Part shown: piece after piece, positions 23,445 through 30,731 of the stretch
Layout: every line of letters starts with the position of its first letter
Numbering within the stretch: the first letter of the stretch is position 1
From: Egibacteraceae bacterium
GTDB taxonomy: Bacteria; Actinomycetota; Nitriliruptoria; Euzebyales; Egibacteraceae
Assembly (NCBI GenBank): GCA_030447925.1
Contig: JAUJNX010000007.1
Span: 1 to 64,000 of the forward strand
Length of the DNA stretch: 64,000 nucleotides
Direction: 5' to 3'
The notes under the pieces: model-generated
What the model saw: only the letters and a program-made list of their open reading frames with translations
The model's database searches: none
What the model was told of the DNA's origin: nothing
Translations under genes and position numbers: made by a program

Positions 23445-24581
23445 GTGCGCCCCGCGAAGCTCCCCATCGACATGACCTACGTGGAGGACGTGCTCCTGCG
23501 CCTCCTGCTCACGCCCAGCCCCTCGGGGCGGACCGAGGACGTGATGCGCCTGGTCGCCGAGGAGTTCGTCGCCATCGGCGTGCCGTTCTACGTGACCCGC
23601 CGCGGCGTGCTGGTGGGCGGGCTGCACGGCGAGCAGGAGAGCCCCGACCGCGCCGTCGTGGTCCACGCCGACACCATCGGCTGCATGGTCAAGCGCGTGA
23701 AGGACGACGGTCGCCTGCAGATCGTGCCGGTGGGGACCTTCAGCGCCCGGTTCGCCGAGGGCGCCCGCTGCACGATCCTCACCGACGACGCCGAGCGCGT
23801 CTACACCGGCACCGTCCTGCCGCTGCTGGCCAGCGGGCACACCTACGGCGACGCGGTCGACACCCAGCCCGTCGGCTGGGAGCAGGTCGAGGTGCGCATC
23901 GACGAGCGCACCGCCTCCGCGGCCGGCACCGCCGCGCTGGGCGTCGCCGTCGGCGACTTCGTGGCCCTGGACGCCGAGCCCGTGGTCACCCCGTCGGGCT
24001 ACGTGAAGTCGCGCCACCTCGACGACAAGGCCGGCGTCGCCGCCGCGCTCGGCGCGTTCAAGGCGGTCGTGGACTCCCGAGCCGACCTGCCGGTGTCGGT
24101 CCACCTGGTGGTGACCATCGCCGAGGAGGTCGGCATGGGCGCCAGCCACGGGCTCCACGCCGACGTCGCGGAGATGGTCGCGGTCGACAACGCGGTGGTG
24201 GCGCCGGGCCAGGCGTCGCGCGAGACCGGCCTGACCGTGGCGATGCAGGACTCCAGCGGGCCGATGGACTATCACCTCACCCGCAAGCTGCTCACCCTCG
24301 GCGCCGAGCTCGGCCTGGACGTCCGCCGCGACGTCTACAACCACTACCGCTCCGACAGCGCGGCGGCGCTGGAGTCGGGCGCGGAGATGCGCACCGCCCT
24401 GGTCGGCTTCGGGGTCGACGCCAGCCACGGCTACGAGCGCACCCACCTCGACGCGATCCGCAGCGTCGCCGAGCTCCTGGCCGCCTACGTCCAGACGCCG
24501 CTGACCTTCCGCGCCGACGCGCCCCTGCGCGCCGGGCTGGGCCGCCTGCCCTCCCAGGACCAGGAGCCCGACCAGGGCTAG
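23445..24581 (+). CDS. M42 family peptidase of the NAGGN osmolyte locus
   Basis: 378 residues with the M42 (glutamyl aminopeptidase-like) dinuclear metal site. The ligands lie in VVHADT near residue 67, SRHLDDKAG near 188, IAEEVG near 227 and VDNA near 248, with a final His in HGYERTH. Members of this branch are always found with asnO and ngg. They are thought to process or recycle NAGGN-related peptides; the exact substrate is not established. It is the third gene of the set, nine bases after ngg. Confidence 0.87.
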   Translation: MRPAKLPIDMTYVEDVLLRLLLTPSPSGRTEDVMRLVAEEFVAIGVPFYVTRRGVLVGGLHGEQESPDRAVVVHADTIGCMVKRVKDDGRLQIVPVGTFSARFAEGARCTILTDDAERVYTGTVLPLLASGHTYGDAVDTQPVGWEQVEVRIDERTASAAGTAALGVAVGDFVALDAEPVVTPSGYVKSRHLDDKAGVAAALGAFKAVVDSRADLPVSVHLVVTIAEEVGMGASHGLHADVAEMVAVDNAVVAPGQASRETGLTVAMQDSSGPMDYHLTRKLLTLGAELGLDVRRDVYNHYRSDSAAALESGAEMRTALVGFGVDASHGYERTHLDAIRSVAELLAAYVQTPLTFRADAPLRAGLGRLPSQDQEPDQG

Positions 24582-24600
24582 CCCGCCCGCCCTCCCTAGT

Positions 24601-24634
24601 GTCGCTTGACCCTTACGTAAGCGACTCCTATCGT
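24601..24634 (+). promoter_or_regulatory. Promoter with overlapping inverted repeat (likely ArsR operator)
   Basis: -35 TTGACC (24606-24611), 17-base spacer, -10 TATCGT (24629-24634). A 7-bp inverted repeat, GTCGCTT (24601-24607) and AAGCGAC (24619-24625), covers the -35 and spacer. The central TTACGTAA is itself a palindrome. This placement fits repression by the ArsR-type regulator encoded two genes downstream. Confidence 0.55.
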
Positions 24635-24668
24635 AGTACTGTCATCGACGCCGAGACAGGAGCGGGAC

Positions 24669-25025
24669 GTGGGACGACCGGTTGCGCACTTCGAGATCCT
24701 GAGCGCCGACCCGCAGCGGGCGCAGGCGTTCTACGGGGAGCTGTTCGACTGGAAGGCGAGCGCGGACGAGAGCTGGGGGGACTACCTCCTGGTCGACACC
24801 GGCGCGGGGGAGGGCGCGATCGGCGGCGGGATCGGGCGGCCCAGCAGCCCGGGCGAGCCCCCCGTCAAGCTCTACATCGCCGTGGACGACCTCGACGCCA
24901 CCCTGCGCCGGGCCGAGGAGCTGGGCGGGACGACGCTCGTGCCCCCCATGGACCTCCCCGAGGGCTTCGGTCGCATGGCCGTGTTCGCCGACCCCGACGG
25001 CACGCCCGTCGGCATCATGGCCTAG
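24669..25025 (+). CDS. VOC family (glyoxalase/bleomycin-resistance fold) protein
   Basis: A 118-residue single VOC domain. It has a paired beta-alpha-beta layout, starting VAHFEILSADPQRAQAFYGELFDW and ending FGRMAVFADPDGTPVGIMA. The metal-ligand positions of true glyoxalases are only partly kept (His8 present, late Glu replaced), so a binding role is as likely as catalysis. The GTG start follows ACAGGAGCGGGAC. It is the first gene of a VOC-ArsR-SRPBCC unit, a common actinobacterial combination. Confidence 0.82.
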   Translation: MGRPVAHFEILSADPQRAQAFYGELFDWKASADESWGDYLLVDTGAGEGAIGGGIGRPSSPGEPPVKLYIAVDDLDATLRRAEELGGTTLVPPMDLPEGFGRMAVFADPDGTPVGIMA

Positions 25026-25091
25026 GGTGCACCTCAAACGCCGGGCGGCTTCCGAGTACGGAGTCAGGAGACACGGCCAAGGGGGCGACGG

Positions 25092-25409
25092 GTGGACGAG
25101 GCGCTGCGGGCGATCGCCGAGCCGCGGCGCCGCGCCATCCTCCGGCTGGTCGCCCGCGACGAGCTGGCGGCCGGTGAGATCGCGGCGGCCTTCGACGTCA
25201 GCCGTCCGGCCATCAGCCAGCACCTCACGGTCCTCAAGCAGGCCGGGCTGCTGACGGAGCGGCGGGACGGGACCCGTCGCCTGTACCGCGCCCGGCCCGA
25301 GGGGCTCGCGGCGGTGCGGGCGATGCTGGACGAGCTGTGGGCGTCATCGCTGGATGTGGCCCGCCGCCTCGCGGAGGGCGAGCCGGGGAGGGAGGCGCGT
25401 GCCGGGTGA
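25092..25409 (+). CDS. ArsR-family winged-helix regulator
   Basis: 105 residues. The helix-turn-helix is AGEIAAAFDVSRPAISQHLTVLKQAGLL (residues 32-59), followed by the wing ERRDGTRRLYRA. The cysteine metal-sensor motifs of ArsR/SmtB are absent. It belongs to the non-metal branch that is typically encoded next to SRPBCC/AHSA1 genes and autoregulated. The probable operator is the inverted repeat at 24601-24625. It overlaps the downstream SRPBCC gene by 11 bases. Confidence 0.88.
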   Translation: MDEALRAIAEPRRRAILRLVARDELAAGEIAAAFDVSRPAISQHLTVLKQAGLLTERRDGTRRLYRARPEGLAAVRAMLDELWASSLDVARRLAEGEPGREARAG

Positions 25410-25866
25410 GGTCGCGCCGCTGCGGCGCCCGCCGCTGCGCCACGCGACGCTCGTGCGCCGCGACGCCGCCCACACCTTCGACGTGTTCGTCGACCAGATC
25501 GGGACGTGGTGGCCGCTGCGCCCGTACTCCCTGGGCGGGGAGCGCGTCGTGGGCGTCACCTTCGAGCGCCGCGCGGGCGGGCGGGTCTACGAGCGCTGGG
25601 ACGACGGCCAGGAGCGCAGCTGGGGCCGCGTGCTCGCCTGGGACCCGCCGAGCGGCTGCACGCTGAGCTGGGACGTCTTCCCCGCCGTGACCGAGGTGGC
25701 GCTGACCTTCCGGTCCTTCGGGCCGGCGCTGACGCGCGTCGAGGTGGAGCACCGCGGCTGGGAGTCGTTCACCGAGGAGCAGGTCGCCGAGCTGTGCGAG
25801 CGCACCGCGGTCGGCTGGGACCAGATCCTCGCCGCCCTCGCGGGCCACCTCGGCCGCAGCCGGTGA
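25399..25866 (+). CDS. SRPBCC (AHSA1-like) domain protein
   Basis: 155 residues from the GTG at 25399, with GGAGG three bases upstream. It has the START-like fold pattern: HATLVRRDAAHTFDVFVDQIGTWW at the beginning, the central GGRVYERWDDGQERSWGRVLAWDPP hairpin, and a C-terminal helix WDQILAALAGHL. These proteins bind hydrophobic ligands. Co-translation with the ArsR regulator suggests a shared response to an organic compound. The ligand is unknown. Confidence 0.8.
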   Translation: MPGEVAPLRRPPLRHATLVRRDAAHTFDVFVDQIGTWWPLRPYSLGGERVVGVTFERRAGGRVYERWDDGQERSWGRVLAWDPPSGCTLSWDVFPAVTEVALTFRSFGPALTRVEVEHRGWESFTEEQVAELCERTAVGWDQILAALAGHLGRSR

Positions 25867-25882
25867 CCGCGCCCCCGCCCCG

Positions 25883-26737
25883 TCAGGGGGAGCCGCCGCA
25901 CTCGGTGCGCCAGGCGCGGTAGTAGGCGCCCATGCGGGCGGCGAAGTCACCGGGGGGTTCGGCGTACAGCCGGTCGCCGAGGCGGCGGGCGGCGGCCTGG
26001 AGGTCCGCGCGGTGCGCGTCGACCGCGGCGAGCAGCGGCGCCGCGTCGTCGCGGCCGGCCAGCAGCGCGCGCAGGTTGGCCAGGTCGTGGTCGTCGCCGA
26101 GCAGCTCGGACAGGTCGTGGGCCTGCTCGGCGGTGTCCTCCAGCACCCACGGCCAGGCGGGGGACAGCAGGCGCAGGTGGTACCAGAGGTCCTTGACCCG
26201 CCGGCGCCAGGCGTGCAGCTGCTCCGCGTCGGGCTCCTGCGCGGCCTCGACCTCCCCCGCCGCGGCGCGGCCCCGACGGTACTCGTGGCGCAGCCCGTCG
26301 CGCCCGCCAGCTCGCCGGCCACGGCGCCGACCACCGCGCCGTCCAGCGCCGCCTCCGCGTCGGCGGCGCGCCCGGCCAGGTCGCCGCGCACCGCCGCGAC
26401 CAGGCCGGGGTCCGGCGCGGGGCGCGCCCGCGGCGCCGCGGGGGCCGGCGAGGCGGTCCAGGGTCGCGACGGCGACCTGGGCGTCGCGCGTCGCCGACAG
26501 CCGCCGCGCGGCCTGGCGCAGGCGCTCCTGCTCGCGCCCCAGGACGCCGTGGTCCAGGGCGCCGCGCACCAGCCGCAGCGCCGACCGCGCCTTCTTCAGG
26601 TGCCGCCGCGCCTCGTGCACGCCGCGGGTCCGGTCCGCGTCGTCGCGCAGCCGCGCCACCGCCCCGTCCAGCTCCTCGGCGAGGATCGCCGGCACCGTCC
26701 GCCCGACCGGCGCCCGCCCGTCCAGCTCGTAGACCAT
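25883..26737 (-). CDS. CHAD domain protein, with a compensated out-of-frame stretch
   Basis: 284 residues. The conserved-histidine alpha-helical domain is visible as VHEARRHLKKARSALRLVR near the N-terminus and LHAWRRRVKDLWYHLRLL plus LLGDDHDLANLRALL in the second half. CHAD domains bind polyphosphate through these basic helices. The middle (about 26450-26305) is Arg/Gly-rich nonsense here. The expected sequence (VRGDLAGRAADAEAALDGAV) sits in another frame, so two opposite indels cancel. The second is a missing G at 26303-26305 (plus-strand C run). Confidence 0.8.
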   Translation of the reverse strand: MVYELDGRAPVGRTVPAILAEELDGAVARLRDDADRTRGVHEARRHLKKARSALRLVRGALDHGVLGREQERLRQAARRLSATRDAQVAVATLDRLAGPRGAAGAPRAGPRPGRGGARRPGRARRRRGGGAGRRGGRRRGRRAGGRDGLRHEYRRGRAAAGEVEAAQEPDAEQLHAWRRRVKDLWYHLRLLSPAWPWVLEDTAEQAHDLSELLGDDHDLANLRALLAGRDDAAPLLAAVDAHRADLQAAARRLGDRLYAEPPGDFAARMGAYYRAWRTECGGSP

Positions 26738-26756
26738 GCCCAGGAGCCTCGGCCGA

Positions 26757-27518
26757 TCAGCCGATCCACAAACGGGCCGCGGCGACGACGCCGACGACGG
26801 CCACCACGACGCGGAACGGGGTCTCGGGGATCCGCCGGGCCAGGCGCGCCCCGACCTGGCCGCCGACGACGCTGGCGACGCCGATCAGCGCGGCGGCCGG
26901 CCAGGCCACGGCGGCCCCGAGCGCGAGCGCGATGGCGGCGACCCCGTTGACGATCGCCGACAGCAGGTTCTTGGTCGCGTTGAGCCGCTGGATGGTGTCG
27001 CTGAGCAGCAGCCCGAGCAGCCCCAGCAGGATGACGCCCTGCGCCGCACCGAAGTACCCCCCGTACACCCCGGTGAGGTAGACGCCGACCGCCAGCGCCG
27101 GCGACGGCCGGTCCCCGCGCGCCGCGCCGCCCGCCGCGCGGGCGAGGCGGGCGCGCAGCAGCGGCTGGACGAGCACGAGCACGCTGCCGACCAGCAGCAG
27201 CGGGGGCACGACCGCCCCGAAGACCTCGCCGGGCAGCAGCAGGAGCAGCCCGGCACCCGTCAGCCCGCCCGCCGCCGACAGCGGCGCGAGGGCGACGATC
27301 CGGCGCCGCTGGCCGTCCAGCTCGCGGCGCTGCGCCGCGGTCCCGCTGACCGACCCGAACACCAGCCCGACGGTGTTCGACACGTTGGCCGTCAGCGGGT
27401 CGAAGCCCACCGCCAGCAGCGTCGGGAACGACAGCAGCGACCCCGCGCCGATGATCGTGTTGGCGGTCCCGGCGAGGAAGCCCGCGGCCGCGACCGCGAG
27501 CGCCTCCAGTGGCGTCAC
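26757..27518 (-). CDS. TauE/SafE family membrane protein (putative anion exporter)
   Basis: 253 residues from the GTG at 27518, with eight predicted membrane segments in two repeats. The first repeat has GFLAGTANTIIGAGSLLSFP and GFDPLTANVSNTVGL; the second has VYLTGVYGGYFGAAQGVILLG and LNATKNLLSAIVN. These are the hallmark motifs of the family, which moves sulfite, sulfoacetate or other organosulfur anions. The substrate cannot be told from the neighbours (CHAD and VWA proteins). Further upstream in-frame sequence is Arg-rich and not part of the protein. Confidence 0.85.
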   Translation of the reverse strand: MTPLEALAVAAAGFLAGTANTIIGAGSLLSFPTLLAVGFDPLTANVSNTVGLVFGSVSGTAAQRRELDGQRRRIVALAPLSAAGGLTGAGLLLLLPGEVFGAVVPPLLLVGSVLVLVQPLLRARLARAAGGAARGDRPSPALAVGVYLTGVYGGYFGAAQGVILLGLLGLLLSDTIQRLNATKNLLSAIVNGVAAIALALGAAVAWPAAALIGVASVVGGQVGARLARRIPETPFRVVVAVVGVVAAARLWIG

Positions 27519-27611
27519 GCCGCCCCCGCGCTCGGGCCGGGCGCGCGGCCGGCGTCGGTGCCGGGCACGGCCGCGCTGGGGACCAGGTCGCTCACCTCGT
27601 GACACGGACGG

Positions 27612-27638
27612 GGGCGGCGGCGCGCACGCCCGCCGCCC
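27612..27638 (-). terminator. Hairpin after the VWA gene
   Basis: GGGCGGCGG (27612-27620) pairs perfectly with CCGCCGCCC (27630-27638) around a 9-base loop, 65 bases beyond the VWA stop at 27703. Confidence 0.4.
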
Positions 27639-27702
27639 GGACGGGTGCGGCCAAGGGTACTGAGCCGCCCGCTCCGCCCTGGCAGGCCAGGCCGCCGGCG
27701 CG

Positions 27703-29589
27703 CTACACGCCGGTCAGCGCGCGCAGGAACACCTCGTCGATCTCCTCGACGGTGGCGGGGGTGAAGACCTCCCCGCCGGTCAGCCCGACGATGGCCTCCA
27801 GCGCCGGGCGGTCCACGGCGCCGCCGTAGGCGATCAGCCCGAGCTGGACGGGACGGGCCGGGTCCGCGCGCTCGCGCAGGGCCGTGAGCAGGGCGTCCAG
27901 GGTCAGCTGGTCGCCGTCGCTGCGCCCGTCGGTGAACACGATGACGGTGCTGAGCTCGTCGGGGCGGTGCGCCGCCTGGACGGTGTCGTAGGCGGCCAGG
28001 ATGGTGTCGTACAGGGCGGTGTCGTTGGTCGGCTGGAGGCCGTTGAGGGCCGCCGCCATGCGGTCGCGGCGGGTGGCGCCGCCGAGGTCCTCGCCCATCG
28101 GGCCGAGGGGCACCAGCTCGCAGAAGTCGCCGTCCTGGGGGCAGCCGGGCAGCTCGGTGGAGAACTGCCACAGGCCGACGATGCTGTCCTCGCGGTACAG
28201 CTCCAGGCTGACCCGGGCCGAGCGCGCTGCCAGGTCCAGGATGCGCTCCTGGGTGCCGGGCACGAGGTCCTTCATGCTGCCGGAGACGTCAATGACGTTG
28301 AGCGTCACGCCGCGCTGGCTGACCGCGCGCCAGCTGCCCAGCGCGGTCCGCACCGCGTCGCCCGCCGGCACGGGCACCTCGGCGCCGGCGCGCTCGGGGC
28401 GCAGCCCCTCGGTCGCGGCGGCGAGCACGTCACCGGGCCGGTTCGCGGCGTCGCGGAACCCGTCCTCCTGGAAGCGGCGCTGGGCGTCGTCGCTGAGCAG
28501 GAGGTCCAGCAGGGCGCCCGCCCGCCGCTCGTCGGCCCCCGCCAGCACCTGGAACGGGTAGTCGAACGACAGGCCGCCCTCGGGCGGGTAGAGCGCGACC
28601 AGCGGGGTCGCCGGGGGACCCTCCGACGGCCCGCCGGGGGTGAGGGCGCCCTGGTTGTAGCGCCACACGTCGCGCTCGGCCAGCGGCAGGGCCGAGAGGA
28701 AGGTCAGCCCACGCCCCTCGCGGCCGGCCTGGCGCAGGGCCAGCAGCTGCTGGTTCACGCTGGCGGAGCGCTGGGCCACCGACCGGTCGAGGGTCAGCAG
28801 CGTCCGGCGCACCTCGACGTCGGCGAGCCCGGCCCCCGACAGCGCGTCGGTCCACACCCCGGTGCGGGCGGCGCCGATCGACAGCAGGGCGTGCAGGCCC
28901 GCGGCGGACGACGCCGGGTCGGACAGCCCGAAGCGGAACGGGCCCCACTCGGGGTGGCCGCGGGCGGCCCAGCCCTCGGGCTCGCCGACGAGGTCGAGGA
29001 CGTCGTTCCAGCCCAGCTGCGAGCCCGGCCAGCCGAGCGCCTCGGCCAGCGGGCGCGGCATCCCCAGCACGGTCGGGGACCGGGCGACCGACGCGCCCGC
29101 GCCGCCGGGCAGGACCCCGGTGGCGTCCGGGCTGGCCCGCACCAGCTCGACGAAGGCGGACGAGCTGGGGATCCACACGTCCGGGCGCGCGCCGAACTCG
29201 GACTCGTCCCAGCCCTCCGCCAGCGCCTCGGCGATCTCCGCGGAGCCCCGCGCCTCGACGGCCACCGCCGCGCAGCCCGCCTCGCCCTCCCCGGCCCTGA
29301 GCTGCTCCGCCAGCCGGGTGACCACGGGGCTGACGTCGGGCGTCGCGACCACCTTGAGCGACGACTCGGTGCAGACGTCCACGGCGGCGTCCACCGCGTC
29401 CACCCCCCCGTCGTCGGCCGGCGTCCCCGCGGCGCGGGCCCGCAGCACCAGGGTGGCCGCCCCCACGCCGCCGGCGAGCACCACGAGGGCCACCAGGCCC
29501 GCGACCACACCGCGCCGGGTGCGGCGGCGTCGCTCCGCCAGCTGCGCCCGCCGCCGTCCCACGCCTGGTCCCGGGTCGGAGATCGTCAT
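27703..29589 (-). CDS. Secreted substrate-binding and VWA domain protein (copy 1)
   Basis: 628 residues from the ATG at 29589 (GGGAGGACG ribosome-binding site). An Arg-rich cytoplasmic start and one membrane segment (about residues 25-50) are followed by an extracellular periplasmic-binding-protein-like domain (about 75-400). This includes the paired motifs SPTVLGMPRPLAEALGWPG and PPEGGLSFDYPF. The C-terminal von Willebrand A domain has a MIDAS (DVSGSM near 430, a Thr in NDTALYDT, and FTDG). The ligand is unknown. A paralogue of the same architecture lies at 30732. Likely an anchored sensor or assembly factor at the cell surface. Confidence 0.85.
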   Translation of the reverse strand: MTISDPGPGVGRRRAQLAERRRRTRRGVVAGLVALVVLAGGVGAATLVLRARAAGTPADDGGVDAVDAAVDVCTESSLKVVATPDVSPVVTRLAEQLRAGEGEAGCAAVAVEARGSAEIAEALAEGWDESEFGARPDVWIPSSSAFVELVRASPDATGVLPGGAGASVARSPTVLGMPRPLAEALGWPGSQLGWNDVLDLVGEPEGWAARGHPEWGPFRFGLSDPASSAAGLHALLSIGAARTGVWTDALSGAGLADVEVRRTLLTLDRSVAQRSASVNQQLLALRQAGREGRGLTFLSALPLAERDVWRYNQGALTPGGPSEGPPATPLVALYPPEGGLSFDYPFQVLAGADERRAGALLDLLLSDDAQRRFQEDGFRDAANRPGDVLAAATEGLRPERAGAEVPVPAGDAVRTALGSWRAVSQRGVTLNVIDVSGSMKDLVPGTQERILDLAARSARVSLELYREDSIVGLWQFSTELPGCPQDGDFCELVPLGPMGEDLGGATRRDRMAAALNGLQPTNDTALYDTILAAYDTVQAAHRPDELSTVIVFTDGRSDGDQLTLDALLTALRERADPARPVQLGLIAYGGAVDRPALEAIVGLTGGEVFTPATVEEIDEVFLRALTGV

Positions 29590-29756
29590 CGTCCTCCCAC
29601 GTCCTCGCCGGCGCCGGGAACACTGCCCGCCGACTCTACAGGGGCGGCCCGTGTCCCCCCAGTACGGGGAGGAAGGCCGCGAACGGCATGCCCCGGGCCA
29701 TCGGGGAATCGTCCGGGCCCACGTAGGGTTGCGCCACGCGACGGACGGAGGCGGGG

Positions 29757-30698
29757 ATGGAGAGGCGGACGGGCGGGTTCGCCCTGGTCGCGCTGGCGGC
29801 GGCCATCTGGGCGACCGACGCGTTCTTCCGGCTGCCGGCGGCGGCCGATCTGGACGCACCGGTGGTGGTGCTGGCCGAGCACGTCGTGCTGGTGGTCGCC
29901 ACCGCCCCGTTCCTGCCCGGCGCGCTGCGCGCCGCGCGGGGCTTCTCCCGCCGCCAGCTCGCGGCCGTCCTGCTCGTCGGCGCCGGCGCCTCGGCCGTCG
30001 CCACCACCCTGTTCACCCTGGCCTTCGCCTACGGCGACCCGACCACGCCCCAGCTGCTGCAGAAGCTCCAGCCCCTGATCGCGCTGGTGGCGGCCCGGGC
30101 GATCCTCGGCGAGCGCCTGCGGCCCCGCTTCTTCCCGTTCGCGCTGGTCGCCCTCGCGGGCGCCTGGCTGGTGGCCTTCCCCGACCCGCTGCGCGTAGGC
30201 GTCGGCGCCGCCGCGCCCGCCGCGCTGGCCGTCGGGGCCGCCGCGCTGTGGGCTCTGGGCACCGTCCTGGGCCGGCTGCTCAGCGGCGCCGCCACCCCCG
30301 TCCAGGTGACCACCCTGCGCTTCGCCGTCGGCCTGCCGGCCGCCGCGGTGCTCGTCGCGGTCACCGGCTCCGACGTCGCGCCCGCCCTCGACGCGTCCCT
30401 GGCCCCGCGGCTGATCGCCCTGGCGCTGGTCCCCGGGCTCCTGGGGCTGTGGCTGTACTACCGCGGTCTGGCCCGCACGACCGCCTCGGCGGCCACCATC
30501 GCGGAGCTGGCCTTCCCCCTGACCGCGGTGGTCCTCAACCGCCTGGCCTTCGGCGCGACGCTGGAGGGCAGCCAGGTCGTCGGCATCGTCCTGCTGGTCG
30601 CGGTCGTGGTGTGGCTGGGGGTGGCGGACCGGCGGGCGCCGGAGCGGACCGGCGTGGTGGTCCCGGAGCGCCGGCCGGAGGCGGTCGTCCCGGGCTGA
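29757..30698 (+). CDS. EamA/DMT family transporter
   Basis: 313 residues with ten predicted membrane helices in two EamA repeats. Each half shows the usual signature, QLLQKLQPLIALVAARAILGERL in the first and AATIAELAFPLTAVVLNRLAFG in the second. The start is ATG 29757 after GGAGGCGGGG. A possible -10 box TAGGGT lies at 29724-29729. The family exports amino acids, nucleobases or other metabolites. It sits between, and opposite to, two paralogous VWA genes. A functional link is possible but not shown. Confidence 0.87.
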   Translation: MERRTGGFALVALAAAIWATDAFFRLPAAADLDAPVVVLAEHVVLVVATAPFLPGALRAARGFSRRQLAAVLLVGAGASAVATTLFTLAFAYGDPTTPQLLQKLQPLIALVAARAILGERLRPRFFPFALVALAGAWLVAFPDPLRVGVGAAAPAALAVGAAALWALGTVLGRLLSGAATPVQVTTLRFAVGLPAAAVLVAVTGSDVAPALDASLAPRLIALALVPGLLGLWLYYRGLARTTASAATIAELAFPLTAVVLNRLAFGATLEGSQVVGIVLLVAVVVWLGVADRRAPERTGVVVPERRPEAVVPG

Positions 30699-30731
30699 AC
30701 GGGCGGCGGCCCACCGAGCGGGCGGCACGCG

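Noticed and set aside
24669..25866. VOC-ArsR-SRPBCC unit as an arsenic-resistance operon
   Set aside because: The regulator has no metal-binding cysteines and there is no arsenate reductase or arsenite pump gene.
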